From the IMG/VR virus record IMGVR_UViG_3300009184_000050, positions 1-59,329 of that record: a stretch of 59,329 bases of DNA. One strand, 5' to 3'. Below the pieces are notes generated by a model, which saw only the letters and a list, made by a program, of their open reading frames with translations, made no database searches and was not told where the DNA came from. Positions 1-8,176 of this stretch are shown in pieces. Within the stretch, counting starts at the first letter, position 1. Each line of letters begins with the position of its first letter. The position numbers were made by a program, and so were the translations under genes. Origin of the DNA: a virus.

Positions 1-323
1 GCTACACCTTGCTTGCCGTACATATCAAGCATTTGTCTAATATAGAAAGCATAAAATTGTGGACGTTCATTATATTCCATTTCACCAAGGACTGTTTTTA
101 ATGCTGCTATAGCATCAGCCGGTGTCCCCCCAAGCATTATTCTTAATGCTCTAGTAACAAGTCGGTCAACTCTTTGTGAACTTTCCGCTACCTCTTGTTC
201 GGGTTCAGGTTCTTCACCTTGAGCGGATTTAGCAATAAACTGCTGAGGGGTCATTATTTGAATGCCTTCGGCAGCACCGGGTAATTTTGGAACAGCCCCT
301 TCGTATAACTCTTTGAGGTTCAT
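1..323 (-). CDS. Unknown phage protein, 3' part cut by window edge
   Basis: An open frame reads leftwards from ATG at 323 to the window edge without a stop, giving at least 107 residues. It begins MNLKELYEGAVPKLPG and has an acidic Gln/Glu stretch around residues 35-45. The rest looks helical, with a run rich in Leu, Ala and Arg. I do not recognise the family. The first eight residues fit the [L/I/F]-x-E leader (LYE then G) shared by several proteins in this window. It lies 6 bases downstream of the next minus-strand gene, so the two are probably co-transcribed. Confidence 0.75.
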   Translation of the reverse strand, partial: MNLKELYEGAVPKLPGAAEGIQIMTPQQFIAKSAQGEEPEPEQEVAESSQRVDRLVTRALRIMLGGTPADAIAALKTVLGEMEYNERPQFYAFYIRQMLDMYGKQGV

Positions 324-329
324 GATTCT

Positions 330-776
330 TTATTTCCTATTTCTCTGTATAAATTGTTCAGCCAACATAACCAATTCGTGTAGTTCTTCTATGCTCTCAC
401 AATGCCATCTACGCAAACTTTTATTTATATTGCTATTTGGGTCACGGGCTGTTTTGGCACTGGTACGATGTTTCTTCATGCCCTTCATTCTTGCACAGAA
501 ACTCTTTCTGCGCTTGGCATCTTTACTGCCTTTTTTGAGTTTGCTTGGTTTGGTAGTTACCGCTGTTTGAATCTTGCTGCCAGGATGTTCCCTACGATAT
601 ACACTGACGCTTTTCTTACTCATTCCACCAACACGCTTGTGGTTGTGTTTGGCCCAAGTCTCCCCTTCCGCTACACTTTCACTTTTTGGCTTCTTTCCAG
701 CTTTTTTCATGGCAATAGCTATGGCAGCTTGTTGTGCAGGACTACTAGCTTCAGATATGATTTCGGCTAATCTCAT
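330..776 (-). CDS. Conserved basic phage protein of unknown function
   Basis: 148 residues, very rich in Lys/Arg. The N-terminus MRLAEIISEASS fits the leader motif (ISE then A, cleavage-like Glu at residue 9). Residues about 85-125 carry a Cys/His-containing basic block (SFCARMKGMKKHRTSAKTA, later RRWHC) that I recall as common in phage proteins of DUF6321 type; that assignment is from memory. The strong positive charge and leader would suit an internal, DNA-associated virion protein, but this is inference. It is divergent from uvsE, whose promoter overlaps its upstream region. Confidence 0.8.
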   Translation of the reverse strand: MRLAEIISEASSPAQQAAIAIAMKKAGKKPKSESVAEGETWAKHNHKRVGGMSKKSVSVYRREHPGSKIQTAVTTKPSKLKKGSKDAKRRKSFCARMKGMKKHRTSAKTARDPNSNINKSLRRWHCESIEELHELVMLAEQFIQRNRK

Positions 777-794
777 GATGTTTCCATAAAATAG

Positions 795-823
795 TTGACT
801 TTATTGTGTAAACGTGATACACT
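795..823 (+). promoter_or_regulatory. sigma70-like promoter for uvsE
   Basis: -35 TTGACT (795-800), 17-bp spacer, -10 TACACT (818-823). The ATG of uvsE follows only 4 bases after the -10 box, so the transcript would be leaderless or nearly so. Confidence 0.6.
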
Positions 824-827
824 AATT

Positions 828-1889
828 ATGTATTTATCACTTTGGACTTTTAAATTGACAAATCAATCTATCAAACGTATCGGCTTTGCCTGCAAATTTT
901 CAGAAATCAACAAGAAAGGGGAAATCTCTAGCGTTGAAGGGCTTAACACAGGTGGTACTACACTTACCTTTCTCAAAAAAGTAAAGCGTGAGGTAGCCGA
1001 ACAAAAGATGTGGGATGTAATGGAAAAGAACATTACCAATACCCACAATCTTGTTAAGCGTGTTGCCACACTAGATCCTGCTCTAAAAATGGTCAGGCTA
1101 ACTAGTGATATGATGACTGGGTATACACACGGTGATTGGGAATACTTTTACAAACAAGGTGATGTTCGTAGGCGTATGGAACAACTTTTTGCGCCAATTG
1201 GTGAAACGGCAAGAGCAAATGATGTAAGACTTTCTTTTCATCCAGGACAATTTACAGTTCTCGCAAGTGCTAGTGAAGAAATCATAAATAACTCTATAAA
1301 GGAATTTGAATATCATGTTGACATGGCTAGGTGTATGGGATACGGCAAGGAATTCCAAAACATTAAAATCAACGTACACATCTCGGGTAAACGCGGTCCC
1401 CAAGGTATCAAAGACGTGGTTGGACGTTTATCCCCCGAAGCAAGAAACTCAATTACCATCGAGAATGACGAAATCTCATGGGGTATCGAGGCTAGCCTAG
1501 AGTTGGTAGATACCTGTGCTTTGGTCTTAGACATACATCATCATTGGGTAAAAACAGGCGAGTATATTAACGCAAATGATCCACGTATTCAAAAAATTAT
1601 TGATAGCTGGCGTGGTGTTAGGCCTACTCTTCACTACTCTGTTAGCCGTGAAGACTATCTTATTAATCATGCCCGAGACACCCTACCCAATTATAATGCA
1701 CTAATTGAATCGGGTAGTAATAAACAAAAACTTAGGGCTCATTCCGAATATTATTGGAATGATGCGGTCAATGATTGGGCACTCAGCCACTGGGAATGGG
1801 CGGATGTTCTTTGTGAGGCAAAAGCAAAAAATCTTGCCTCATTTAAGTTATTTGACTATGCTAAAGAAACGATGGGTTCCATTTCTTAA
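828..1889 (+). CDS. uvsE: UV damage endonuclease, UvdE/UvsE family
   Basis: 353 residues. UvdE enzymes are metal-dependent TIM-barrel endonucleases that nick 5' of UV photoproducts. Signature segments are present: IGFACKFSEIN near residue 18, LSFHPGQF near 136 (metal-binding His), ITIENDE near 216, LDIHHHW near 237 and the basic RAHSEYYWN near 307. The ATG at 828 is preferred over an in-frame ATG at 795, because 795 lies inside the -35 box of the apparent promoter. No ribosome-binding site is visible. The 3' end overlaps a convergent homing-endonuclease gene by 42 bases. It probably repairs phage DNA in sunlit water. Confidence 0.9.
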   Translation: MYLSLWTFKLTNQSIKRIGFACKFSEINKKGEISSVEGLNTGGTTLTFLKKVKREVAEQKMWDVMEKNITNTHNLVKRVATLDPALKMVRLTSDMMTGYTHGDWEYFYKQGDVRRRMEQLFAPIGETARANDVRLSFHPGQFTVLASASEEIINNSIKEFEYHVDMARCMGYGKEFQNIKINVHISGKRGPQGIKDVVGRLSPEARNSITIENDEISWGIEASLELVDTCALVLDIHHHWVKTGEYINANDPRIQKIIDSWRGVRPTLHYSVSREDYLINHARDTLPNYNALIESGSNKQKLRAHSEYYWNDAVNDWALSHWEWADVLCEAKAKNLASFKLFDYAKETMGSIS

Positions 1890-2561
1890 TTTTCGTATAG
1901 TGGCATAATCTATTTTTATTTTAGATTGAATTTCAGTATTGGTAAGACCTTCTCTTATCAATTTGTTTACGCTATCCAATCGTGCATAGTCTGTCAGTAC
2001 ACGAGAATCCCACATTTTATTAGCCTTTTTTCTTGCTCTATCCGGGTCAGATTGATACCATTTTTTTATTGAGTTGGATTGTTTCTTTATGATACTTGAT
2101 CTATCTGGCTTAGAATCAAAATATTTTCTTAGGCCAGCGGCAGTTTTTGGATTAGGTTTTCCTCTTGCTTGTGATGCTATTTTCTCAGTATGCTCAGGCT
2201 TTCTAGGTGGTTTAGGTTTCCCTAACTGTCCATTACGCAATTTTTCTCGGGTTGCCTCAGTTGGCGGTCCTCCTCCCCCAGTTTCAGGAATTATATTTGC
2301 CCATATTCTATTTCCATAATTATCAACAGCAGTTGTTATTTTATAATAAGTAGAATAATATCTACCTTGTTCATTCAATTCTTTTTTTGTCTGACATTTT
2401 GCAAGAATTTCAGTAGTTATATGATACCCAAAATTATTTAAGTGGGCTTTCCAATCTATTCCTGAACCACAGTAGTTATATGGATCTTGTTTTGATGTTT
2501 GGCAAAGATATTTTAACCCTGTAATTTTGTGGGTATTAACCATTAAGTAATAAATAGTCAT
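1848..2561 (-). CDS. GIY-YIG-like homing endonuclease with NUMOD3 repeats
   Basis: 237 residues. The N-terminus (YYLMVNTHKITGLKYLCQT, then YNYCGSG around 29-34) resembles the degenerate GIY-YIG domain of phage Seg-like endonucleases. Residues about 105-150 carry NUMOD3-type DNA-binding segments (KLRNGQLGKPKPPRKPEHTEKIA, split across two similar blocks each with GKP). The C-terminus (residues 200-232) looks like a helix-turn-helix (LIREGLTNTEIQSKI). A TAAATA late-type box and an AAGGAG site precede ATG 2561. It is convergent with, and overlaps, the end of uvsE, as expected of an insertion beside a conserved gene. Confidence 0.75.
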   Translation of the reverse strand: MTIYYLMVNTHKITGLKYLCQTSKQDPYNYCGSGIDWKAHLNNFGYHITTEILAKCQTKKELNEQGRYYSTYYKITTAVDNYGNRIWANIIPETGGGGPPTEATREKLRNGQLGKPKPPRKPEHTEKIASQARGKPNPKTAAGLRKYFDSKPDRSSIIKKQSNSIKKWYQSDPDRARKKANKMWDSRVLTDYARLDSVNKLIREGLTNTEIQSKIKIDYATIRKLRNGTHRFFSIVK

Positions 2562-2623
2562 GCTGATTGCTCCTTGTAAGCATTAGAGAGGGTGGGTATT
2601 TCCAGTACCGCGATCCTCACTTT

Positions 2624-2629
2624 TATTTA
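2624..2629 (-). promoter_or_regulatory. Late-type TAAATA box upstream of homing endonuclease
   Basis: On the minus strand the box reads GATAAATAAAAG about 63 bases before the ATG at 2561. It resembles the T4 late promoter core TATAAATA. The shortness of the motif limits confidence. Confidence 0.35.
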
Positions 2630-2638
2630 TCATTTTAG

Positions 2639-2667
2639 TTGACATTGTTAGGTAAACATGATAGTAT
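2639..2667 (+). promoter_or_regulatory. sigma70-like promoter for genes at 2688 and 3120
   Basis: -35 TTGACA (2639-2644), 17-bp spacer, -10 TAGTAT (2662-2667). The start codon at 2688 is preceded by AAGGTAAG. Confidence 0.65.
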
Positions 2668-2687
2668 TGAAAAACAAAAGGTAAGTT

Positions 2688-3119
2688 ATGTTTGATAAAT
2701 TAAAGAAACTGTTTCAGAAAAAACCCGAACCACAAGTCCAAGAACCCCCCAAGAAAGAACCCAAGCCTCGTGCACCTAAGGAAGAAGTTAAACTTAGTCC
2801 CAAAGAGTTAGCAACTAAAAATGGTGAACCATATATTCATGTTGTCAGTATGGACCTTGATCCAAACAATGTGAACAACGGGGCGTTTGAATTGGATTGG
2901 AATGACAAGTTCATTTTGAACCTTATCCGAGCCGGGTATAAGAAAAAGGATGAGGATACCGAAGATGTTATTGTGGATCGGTGGTTTCAAACAGTGTGTA
3001 GGAACATTGCTTTAGAAGTCTATGAACAGCAGCAGGCCGATCCCGACATGAGGGGTATGTCAGACATGCGTAACATTAGAACCAAAGATTTGGGTAACGG
3101 TCGTACTGAGGTAAGTTAA
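2688..3119 (+). CDS. Conserved phage protein of unknown function
   Basis: 143 residues. A basic, Pro-rich N-terminus (MFDKLKKLFQKKPEPQV, to about residue 45) is followed by an acidic globular part with VVSMDLDPNN and GAFELDWNDKF. I recall similar proteins in T4-like phages of aquatic bacteria, without known function. It is the first gene after a sigma70-like promoter and its stop directly abuts the next ATG, so the two form an early operon. Confidence 0.8.
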   Translation: MFDKLKKLFQKKPEPQVQEPPKKEPKPRAPKEEVKLSPKELATKNGEPYIHVVSMDLDPNNVNNGAFELDWNDKFILNLIRAGYKKKDEDTEDVIVDRWFQTVCRNIALEVYEQQQADPDMRGMSDMRNIRTKDLGNGRTEVS

Positions 3120-3707
3120 ATGTTTAATAGTATTCAATTATATAACCCTGATTTTATCATTGATTGTTCTAAGCTAAAGTACTGTAGAGATATTTACTCC
3201 TCAATGAGGTCTCATGGCATTGTAAAAGCCTATGTATATGGAATGTGTTTTAAACCTGGACCATTGGTATATGATTTTTCAAAAGTTGGGAAAAGCTGCC
3301 CTAGTCTAGAAGAAAAAAGAGAACATCAGGTGGGTGAGCGTATTACTAGACAATTGAGTTGGGTTCCTGGTTGGGAGGGCGAGCATGTCCGTAGTTCTCA
3401 TGGTGCGGATTTTTGGTTAGGCATTGAGGATTTTTTAATCCCAAAAGGCTTATTGCCAGCATCATTTAATAAAAATGATGTTACCATTGCTGTTTGGGAT
3501 ATTTCTAAGAGAATGCTTACCGCAGATATTCGTGAAGAAGATGAGGAAAAAGCTTGCTCTTGGGCTGAGGGTGAGTTAGCACGACAATACAAGTCATCAT
3601 TTGGGAGACTACCTCATCTTAATATTCAGGACCCTACACGTACCAAGCACTATAAAGGTGGATATACGCCAAAATCAGTTTGGAATAATTTGTTTGAACT
3701 TAGTTGA
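3120..3707 (+). CDS. Possible GIY-YIG-like or related nuclease-fold protein, unassigned
   Basis: 195 residues. The middle segment AYVYGMCFKPG...YDFSKVGKSC...GERITRQ resembles the spacing of a GIY-YIG core (Tyr-Gly near a strand, KVGKS, then Arg and Glu), but the match is weak. Residues 95-105 (SSHGADFWLGIEDFLIPKG) and a Trp-rich C-terminus are not informative. The ATG directly follows the TAA of the preceding gene. Treat as unknown; the nuclease idea is a guess from local patterns. Confidence 0.75.
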   Translation: MFNSIQLYNPDFIIDCSKLKYCRDIYSSMRSHGIVKAYVYGMCFKPGPLVYDFSKVGKSCPSLEEKREHQVGERITRQLSWVPGWEGEHVRSSHGADFWLGIEDFLIPKGLLPASFNKNDVTIAVWDISKRMLTADIREEDEEKACSWAEGELARQYKSSFGRLPHLNIQDPTRTKHYKGGYTPKSVWNNLFELS

Positions 3708-3734
3708 TGTTGTAAAAATACGACAAGATAATAA

Positions 3735-3763
3735 TTGACAGTAATACCAAATTAGTCTATTAT
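3735..3763 (+). promoter_or_regulatory. sigma70-like promoter for helicase-HNH gene
   Basis: -35 TTGACA (3735-3740), 17-bp spacer, -10 TATTAT (3758-3763), about 26 bases of leader before ATG 3796. The leader has TTGGAG as ribosome-binding site. Confidence 0.75.
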
Positions 3764-3795
3764 AGAAGCTTATCAACACTCTTTGGAGTTTTTTC

Positions 3796-5649
3796 ATGGC
3801 CAATATCTTTCAAACTACATATAATCCATTCGTTTCTGATATTGTACTGTCAGTGAACCAACACAAGCATTTGGTTCAACAGGTTGTCAACCAACTTGAC
3901 AAGTTTTATAAACGAACTGATGTTAGGAAAATGGTGCTTAACGCATTTACTGGTTCAGGTAAAACAACAGTTTCAATCAAAGCGTTGATCCCGGAATTCA
4001 TTCGTACATTTTACCCACAAAAACGGGTAATTGGTTTCATGGCACCTCGCAAAGAAGTTGTCAAAGGAGCATACCGAAACGCATATAATGCACTTAACAA
4101 TAAAACAGTTAACGGTGCAAAAATTCGGGTTTATTATCAAAAAGACCTCGATGATGTGCAAGAAAAAATTGCAGAAGGTAAGAATGCTGCTTTGGATGGT
4201 GATGTTATTGTCATCTTTATGACCGCACAATACTTTAACAGTAATCATGCTTTCTTGGCTACAAGCGGTGTAGTAGACTTAATGATTGTAGATGAAGCAC
4301 ATATTATGTTCGGCACAATTAATGAGGAAGATACAAAAGCTGACAAAGGACAGCGTATTAAAGATTTTGTAGCAAAAACTTTAGACAAACTATCATCAAT
4401 GACTAATACCGGAGTATTGTTCTTAACTGCTACTCCCACTAATAGTCAACAAATGAATACTTATTTGGGCGAGACAAATAACATTTATCTTGACCCGATG
4501 CCCCGCGATGTATTGACTACTCCCTTTTATGATATTGTTTCATATTTGGATAATGAAGATACATTGTTCAAGGGTCTTGAGTATTTTAATTTGCAATGTC
4601 AACGAATTGGAGAATTGATTAAGCTAATTACTCCCGATACTTGGAAAGAGGCTAAAGAAAATTTTATCCCAATGTATCCAGCAGTATTAGCACGTATTGG
4701 ACGACGCGGTGCAACCAATGGGCTTGACTTTGACGTTTATATCGACCAAATTCGCACAGTTTGCAAAAACTATGGATTCAAATTGTTTATCTCTACAAGT
4801 GATGGTAAAGAATTTGATGGCGATACTATTAGCGATATGGATGAAGGAGTTCAGCGTGGATCTAAGGAACATGATAAACCCATTGTAATGGTGGTAATTG
4901 ATAGTGGTTACGCAGGGGTTGATTTTGTCAAAATCAATAATATTATCATTGGGCGTGATCCTTCAGGTACTATTCATAATAATTACTCACAAACCGCAGG
5001 ACGTGCGGCACGTATGAAGTTTAATTTTGTTAACCATGGAATCGCAGCAGATACTATTAAGGGTTATTCTTGTTCTAACGAACAAAAGCGTTTTATTGCC
5101 CAATATTATATTGAACATAGCGCCTCTATTGTCCATGTTCCAGTAGATAGCAAACTATTAAATGGTGACGTAAAACAATTTATTGAAACTGATACCTTTC
5201 GCAAAGAAGAAGGTGCTGCATTCATTTTGAAAAAAGTGTTCAATGGAGGACCAGTGCCTGATTTGTATCTTTCACATAGCACCACTGTTCAAAATGACGG
5301 CTACAAGCAATTCAAGAAAGATCACTGTGAAGTTTGCAAAACAGGCAAAGATGGACATACAAATTGTTTTCATTCAGCATGGGAAGGATTTCAGAAAATT
5401 ATGGGATGCAAAATCAGTGAAGCTGAAATGAAAATGCTTTGGCCAATGTGTTTAGATGTTCATCACCGCGACGGTGATCATTTCAACAATGACCCATTGA
5501 ACTTGGTGACGATTTGTCCGAACGTGCATAGGCTTGTAACAATGAAAAATCAGGATTATAATAATCGGTATCCTGAATTGCATGCGGCGTTGAAAAAAAT
5601 TGCAAATAAAAAGGGCGGTCGAGTACCCAATGCTATTGCATTTGTTTAA
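3796..5649 (+). CDS. Superfamily 2 DNA/RNA helicase with C-terminal HNH domain
   Basis: 617 residues. Helicase motifs appear in order: Walker A TGSGKTT (52-58), DEAH (166-169), TATPT (211-215) and motif VI QTAGRAAR (399-406). From about residue 505 a zinc-type CEVC (511-514) leads to an HNH-like core: HH at 556-557, a following Asn pair, NL at 569-570 and H578. T4 UvsW is a related phage helicase class but lacks such a C-terminus. The fusion suggests a protein that remodels branched DNA or RNA and also cuts it. HNH activity is inferred from motif residues only. It is transcribed from its own early promoter, with RNase H directly downstream. Confidence 0.88.
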   Translation: MANIFQTTYNPFVSDIVLSVNQHKHLVQQVVNQLDKFYKRTDVRKMVLNAFTGSGKTTVSIKALIPEFIRTFYPQKRVIGFMAPRKEVVKGAYRNAYNALNNKTVNGAKIRVYYQKDLDDVQEKIAEGKNAALDGDVIVIFMTAQYFNSNHAFLATSGVVDLMIVDEAHIMFGTINEEDTKADKGQRIKDFVAKTLDKLSSMTNTGVLFLTATPTNSQQMNTYLGETNNIYLDPMPRDVLTTPFYDIVSYLDNEDTLFKGLEYFNLQCQRIGELIKLITPDTWKEAKENFIPMYPAVLARIGRRGATNGLDFDVYIDQIRTVCKNYGFKLFISTSDGKEFDGDTISDMDEGVQRGSKEHDKPIVMVVIDSGYAGVDFVKINNIIIGRDPSGTIHNNYSQTAGRAARMKFNFVNHGIAADTIKGYSCSNEQKRFIAQYYIEHSASIVHVPVDSKLLNGDVKQFIETDTFRKEEGAAFILKKVFNGGPVPDLYLSHSTTVQNDGYKQFKKDHCEVCKTGKDGHTNCFHSAWEGFQKIMGCKISEAEMKMLWPMCLDVHHRDGDHFNNDPLNLVTICPNVHRLVTMKNQDYNNRYPELHAALKKIANKKGGRVPNAIAFV

Positions 5650-5664
5650 ATAGCAGTATATAAT
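5636..5664 (+). promoter_or_regulatory. sigma70-like promoter for RNase H gene
   Basis: -35 TTGCAT (5636-5641), 17-bp spacer, -10 TATAAT (5659-5664). The ATG at 5671 is 7 bases past the -10 box, exactly where transcription should start, which predicts a leaderless mRNA. The -35 lies inside the end of the helicase gene. Confidence 0.65.
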
Positions 5665-5670
5665 ACACCC

Positions 5671-6675
5671 ATGAAATACGCACTTATTGATACCGCAAAT
5701 ACCTTCTTTCGTGCTCGGCATATTGCTAGCCGCAACAGTGATGCATGGGAGAAAGTGGGGATGGCCCTTCATCTTACACTTTCAAGCGTAAATCAAGTTG
5801 TACGCAAATTTGGTATTGATCACATTGTATTTTGCTTAGAAGGTAAATCATGGAGAAAAGACTACTATAAACCATATAAAGCAAATCGTAAGTTAGATGA
5901 ATCTGTAATGACCGAAGCGGACATTGAAGAAAACAGGATGTTTTGGGAAACATATGATATGTTTACCAAATTCTTGCGTGAAAAAACTAATGTCAGTGTA
6001 CTCAGGCATGAACGGGCTGAGGCTGATGATTTGATTGCCCGCTTTATTCATTTGCATCCCGATGACACACATTACATTATCTCTTCTGATACTGATTACA
6101 TTCAGCTTATTAGTGAAAATGTCCATCAATACAATGGAATCAGCAACCAGCTTATTACTACAGAGGGTTACCATGATGAAAAGGGTAGATTGGTAATTGA
6201 TAAGAAAACAAAAGAACCTAAATTGTTAGGTGACCCACAATTTCATCTGTTTGAAAAATGTATGCGAGGTGATTCAACTGACAATGTATTCTCTGCTTAT
6301 CCAGGTGTTCGCACTAAAGGCAGTAAGAATAAAATTGGATTGATTGAAGCTTATGCGGATCGTACTAAGCAAGGATTCAATTGGAATAATATCATGCTTC
6401 AACGGTGGGTTGATCATGAGGGTGTAGAACATCGTGTTCGGGATTGTTACGAACGTAATCGTACTCTAATTGACTTGACAGCACAACCCGAAGATATTAA
6501 AACAGAAGTAGACCTTCGTATTAAATCTGAAGTACGCACGGCAACTACTCCACAAGTTGGTGTACATTTTTTACGTTTTTGCTCTAAATATGAATTAACC
6601 AAAATTAGTGAGCAGGCTGAAACATATGCCAAATGGCTCAACAATCCTTATAAAGGAAATATAAATGGAGTTTAA
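5671..6675 (+). CDS. rnh: T4-type RNase H, 5'-3' exonuclease (FEN-1 family)
   Basis: 334 residues, close to T4 RNase H (305). These enzymes remove RNA primers and 5' flaps during lagging-strand synthesis. The two-metal acidic residues are in family order: D7, E57 in FCLEGKSWRK, EADD (117-120), SSDTDY (D140, D142) and RGDSTDN (D201, D204). The basic GVRTKGSKNKIG (212-223) fits the helix-hairpin DNA-binding loop. No Shine-Dalgarno sequence lies before the ATG, and the promoter -10 box is only 6 bases away. The next gene starts immediately after the stop. Confidence 0.92.
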   Translation: MKYALIDTANTFFRARHIASRNSDAWEKVGMALHLTLSSVNQVVRKFGIDHIVFCLEGKSWRKDYYKPYKANRKLDESVMTEADIEENRMFWETYDMFTKFLREKTNVSVLRHERAEADDLIARFIHLHPDDTHYIISSDTDYIQLISENVHQYNGISNQLITTEGYHDEKGRLVIDKKTKEPKLLGDPQFHLFEKCMRGDSTDNVFSAYPGVRTKGSKNKIGLIEAYADRTKQGFNWNNIMLQRWVDHEGVEHRVRDCYERNRTLIDLTAQPEDIKTEVDLRIKSEVRTATTPQVGVHFLRFCSKYELTKISEQAETYAKWLNNPYKGNINGV

Positions 6676-7134
6676 ATGAATAAAACACTAATCGCTAAGA
6701 CAGTGATTAAAAATCAATATTGGGTAATCACTGATGGTGAAAAGAAAGTTGGTAATGTAACGGCTGAAGATTCAGGGTTCAATTTAAAATTAAATGGTAA
6801 CAATCATTTTTTTAAAACTACCAACGATATTAAAAAATATACCCTAATTGAATTTGAATCACTAAAAACTAATGTCAAGTCTGACTTACCTTTTTATAAC
6901 TTTCCAACTCCAGCTAAGTTTTATAATTCTATCTTAGATATTAAACGTAAATTACATTTGTTTACCAAAACTAAAAAAAGCAAATGTTACTATGCGGCTG
7001 GCTGGTTCGTTATCAATCAACTTCAAGAAAACGAAGTAGTATTTTGTCCTAAATACATTTTTGTCCAACGGTATAAATATATAGGACCTTTTTTTACTAA
7101 AGATGAAGCAGAAAACTTGATAAATACCTTATGA
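6676..7134 (+). CDS. Conserved phage protein of unknown function
   Basis: 152 residues. Beta-rich N-terminus (KTVIKNQYWVITDGEKKVGNV, split by charged turns), then a central helix and a C-terminus ending GPFFTKDEAENLINTL, which resembles the closing repeat-like motif seen in several small aquatic-phage proteins. No function recognised. ATG directly follows the RNase H stop, and the stop overlaps the next start (ATGA). Confidence 0.8.
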   Translation: MNKTLIAKTVIKNQYWVITDGEKKVGNVTAEDSGFNLKLNGNNHFFKTTNDIKKYTLIEFESLKTNVKSDLPFYNFPTPAKFYNSILDIKRKLHLFTKTKKSKCYYAAGWFVINQLQENEVVFCPKYIFVQRYKYIGPFFTKDEAENLINTL

Positions 7135-7334
7135 TTCAAATTAAAAGATTTATTGAAAAAGTTTCATTAGTTGAAAGTAAACAGAGCAGAGATGTTGTGA
7201 TTCCTATCGGGGAAGCTAGGATTCTACGTGATGAACTAGCCAGCATTCTTGTTGATTTGTATAATAAAAACAATGAGAGAAAAGATTCAACAGAAGAAAT
7301 TAAAATAGAGATTAAGGGCGGCAAGTTTAAATGA
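7131..7334 (+). CDS. Small unknown protein with leader-like N-terminus
   Basis: 67 residues. MIQIKRFIEKVSL fits the shared leader pattern (FIE then K). The body VIPIGEARILRDELASILVDLY is a probable amphipathic helix, followed by a charged tail. Starts inside the upstream stop (ATGA) and its stop overlaps the next start the same way, so it belongs to the RNase H operon. Confidence 0.7.
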   Translation: MIQIKRFIEKVSLVESKQSRDVVIPIGEARILRDELASILVDLYNKNNERKDSTEEIKIEIKGGKFK

Positions 7335-7630
7335 GTAGGACTAAACCCAAAGTATTAATGGAGATAGTAGATAAAACTACATATAAGTGTGATCAAATTG
7401 TAGAAGCATTTGGTATTTGGGCCGTATTTTACGATAATCAACCTATTAATTTTAAATCACAACATTACTTAGATAATGAAGCCACGCCTAAATACAAAAA
7501 AACAAGTTTCTCTAATCCAGGTCATGCTAGAAATTTATGTCGTAGATTAAATTCACAGTTTAAAACAAATTTGTTTACTGTAGTGTTTATGAATTCAGGG
7601 ACATGTGTTTACCCAGATGACTCCACGTAA
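7331..7630 (+). CDS. Small unknown phage protein
   Basis: 99 residues, no recognised domain. Features seen are GIWAVFYDNQPINF (beta-strand-like) and a basic segment HARNLCRRLNSQF. Both ends overlap neighbouring genes, typical of translational coupling. Confidence 0.7.
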   Translation: MSRTKPKVLMEIVDKTTYKCDQIVEAFGIWAVFYDNQPINFKSQHYLDNEATPKYKKTSFSNPGHARNLCRRLNSQFKTNLFTVVFMNSGTCVYPDDST

Positions 7631-8033
7631 ATCTATTAAACAGTATATTACAGAGGCTGTTCTAGCAGAAATACCTAAACACTTGTTTAATGATAGTGAG
7701 TTGCCAATAGACCAACTTATATTTAAATGGTGGTTAACAGGAAGACAAGAAGGTCTTAGACTAAAAGAAGAGGGTTTAGCCGCATTTTTATTAGCAGAAA
7801 TAGAATATTATGAATATGACTTGCTAGCACCTGCAGGTCGATGGCATGAGTATTTGTTAGAATTAAATAAAAAAATCAAATGTCCGTACTATATTGATGC
7901 AAATAGAAAACATCCAACTAGTGGGCTTAACGATAAACCACGCATTAAATTGTTTGATAGTAAAATTGCAATGATGGTTGGTTTATACGGTAGCATTCCA
8001 AATTACTTAGAATCTATAAAGGTGAAAAGATGA
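7617..8033 (+). CDS. Conserved phage protein of unknown function
   Basis: 138 residues from ATG 7617; an in-frame ATG at 7605 is possible but 7617 gives the leader-like N-terminus MTPRKSIKQYITEAV (ITE then A). The body is helical and acidic/aromatic (KWWLTGRQEGLRL, EIEYYEYDLL). I recall homologues in T4-like aquatic phages without a function. Overlaps the preceding gene by 14 bases and the next by ATGA. Confidence 0.72.
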   Translation: MTPRKSIKQYITEAVLAEIPKHLFNDSELPIDQLIFKWWLTGRQEGLRLKEEGLAAFLLAEIEYYEYDLLAPAGRWHEYLLELNKKIKCPYYIDANRKHPTSGLNDKPRIKLFDSKIAMMVGLYGSIPNYLESIKVKR

Positions 8034-8176
8034 CAGAAGAAGATAAAACCAAAAAACCAAAAATTACTATGCCTCCTAAAAAGAATCAGGCATACAATCA
8101 ACCTAAAGTTCCTAAGCCAAATACAAAGGGTTTCGGTGGTGCTAGTGTTGTGCGTAGAACAGGTAGAGGTCGTTAA
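8030..8176 (+). CDS. 48-residue basic peptide
   Basis: A short frame starting in the ATGA overlap with the preceding stop. It is Lys/Pro-rich and ends KGFGGASVVRRTGRGR. The RG-rich end is suggestive of RNA or DNA binding, but no family is recognised. Support comes from tight coupling and a stop just before the convergent gene. Confidence 0.6.
   Translation: MTEEDKTKKPKITMPPKKNQAYNQPKVPKPNTKGFGGASVVRRTGRGR

Noticed and set aside
402-770. 122-residue plus-strand frame opposite the basic protein
   Set aside because: Antisense to a gene with a conserved-looking basic domain; composition is Phe/Ser-rich as expected of a reverse reading.
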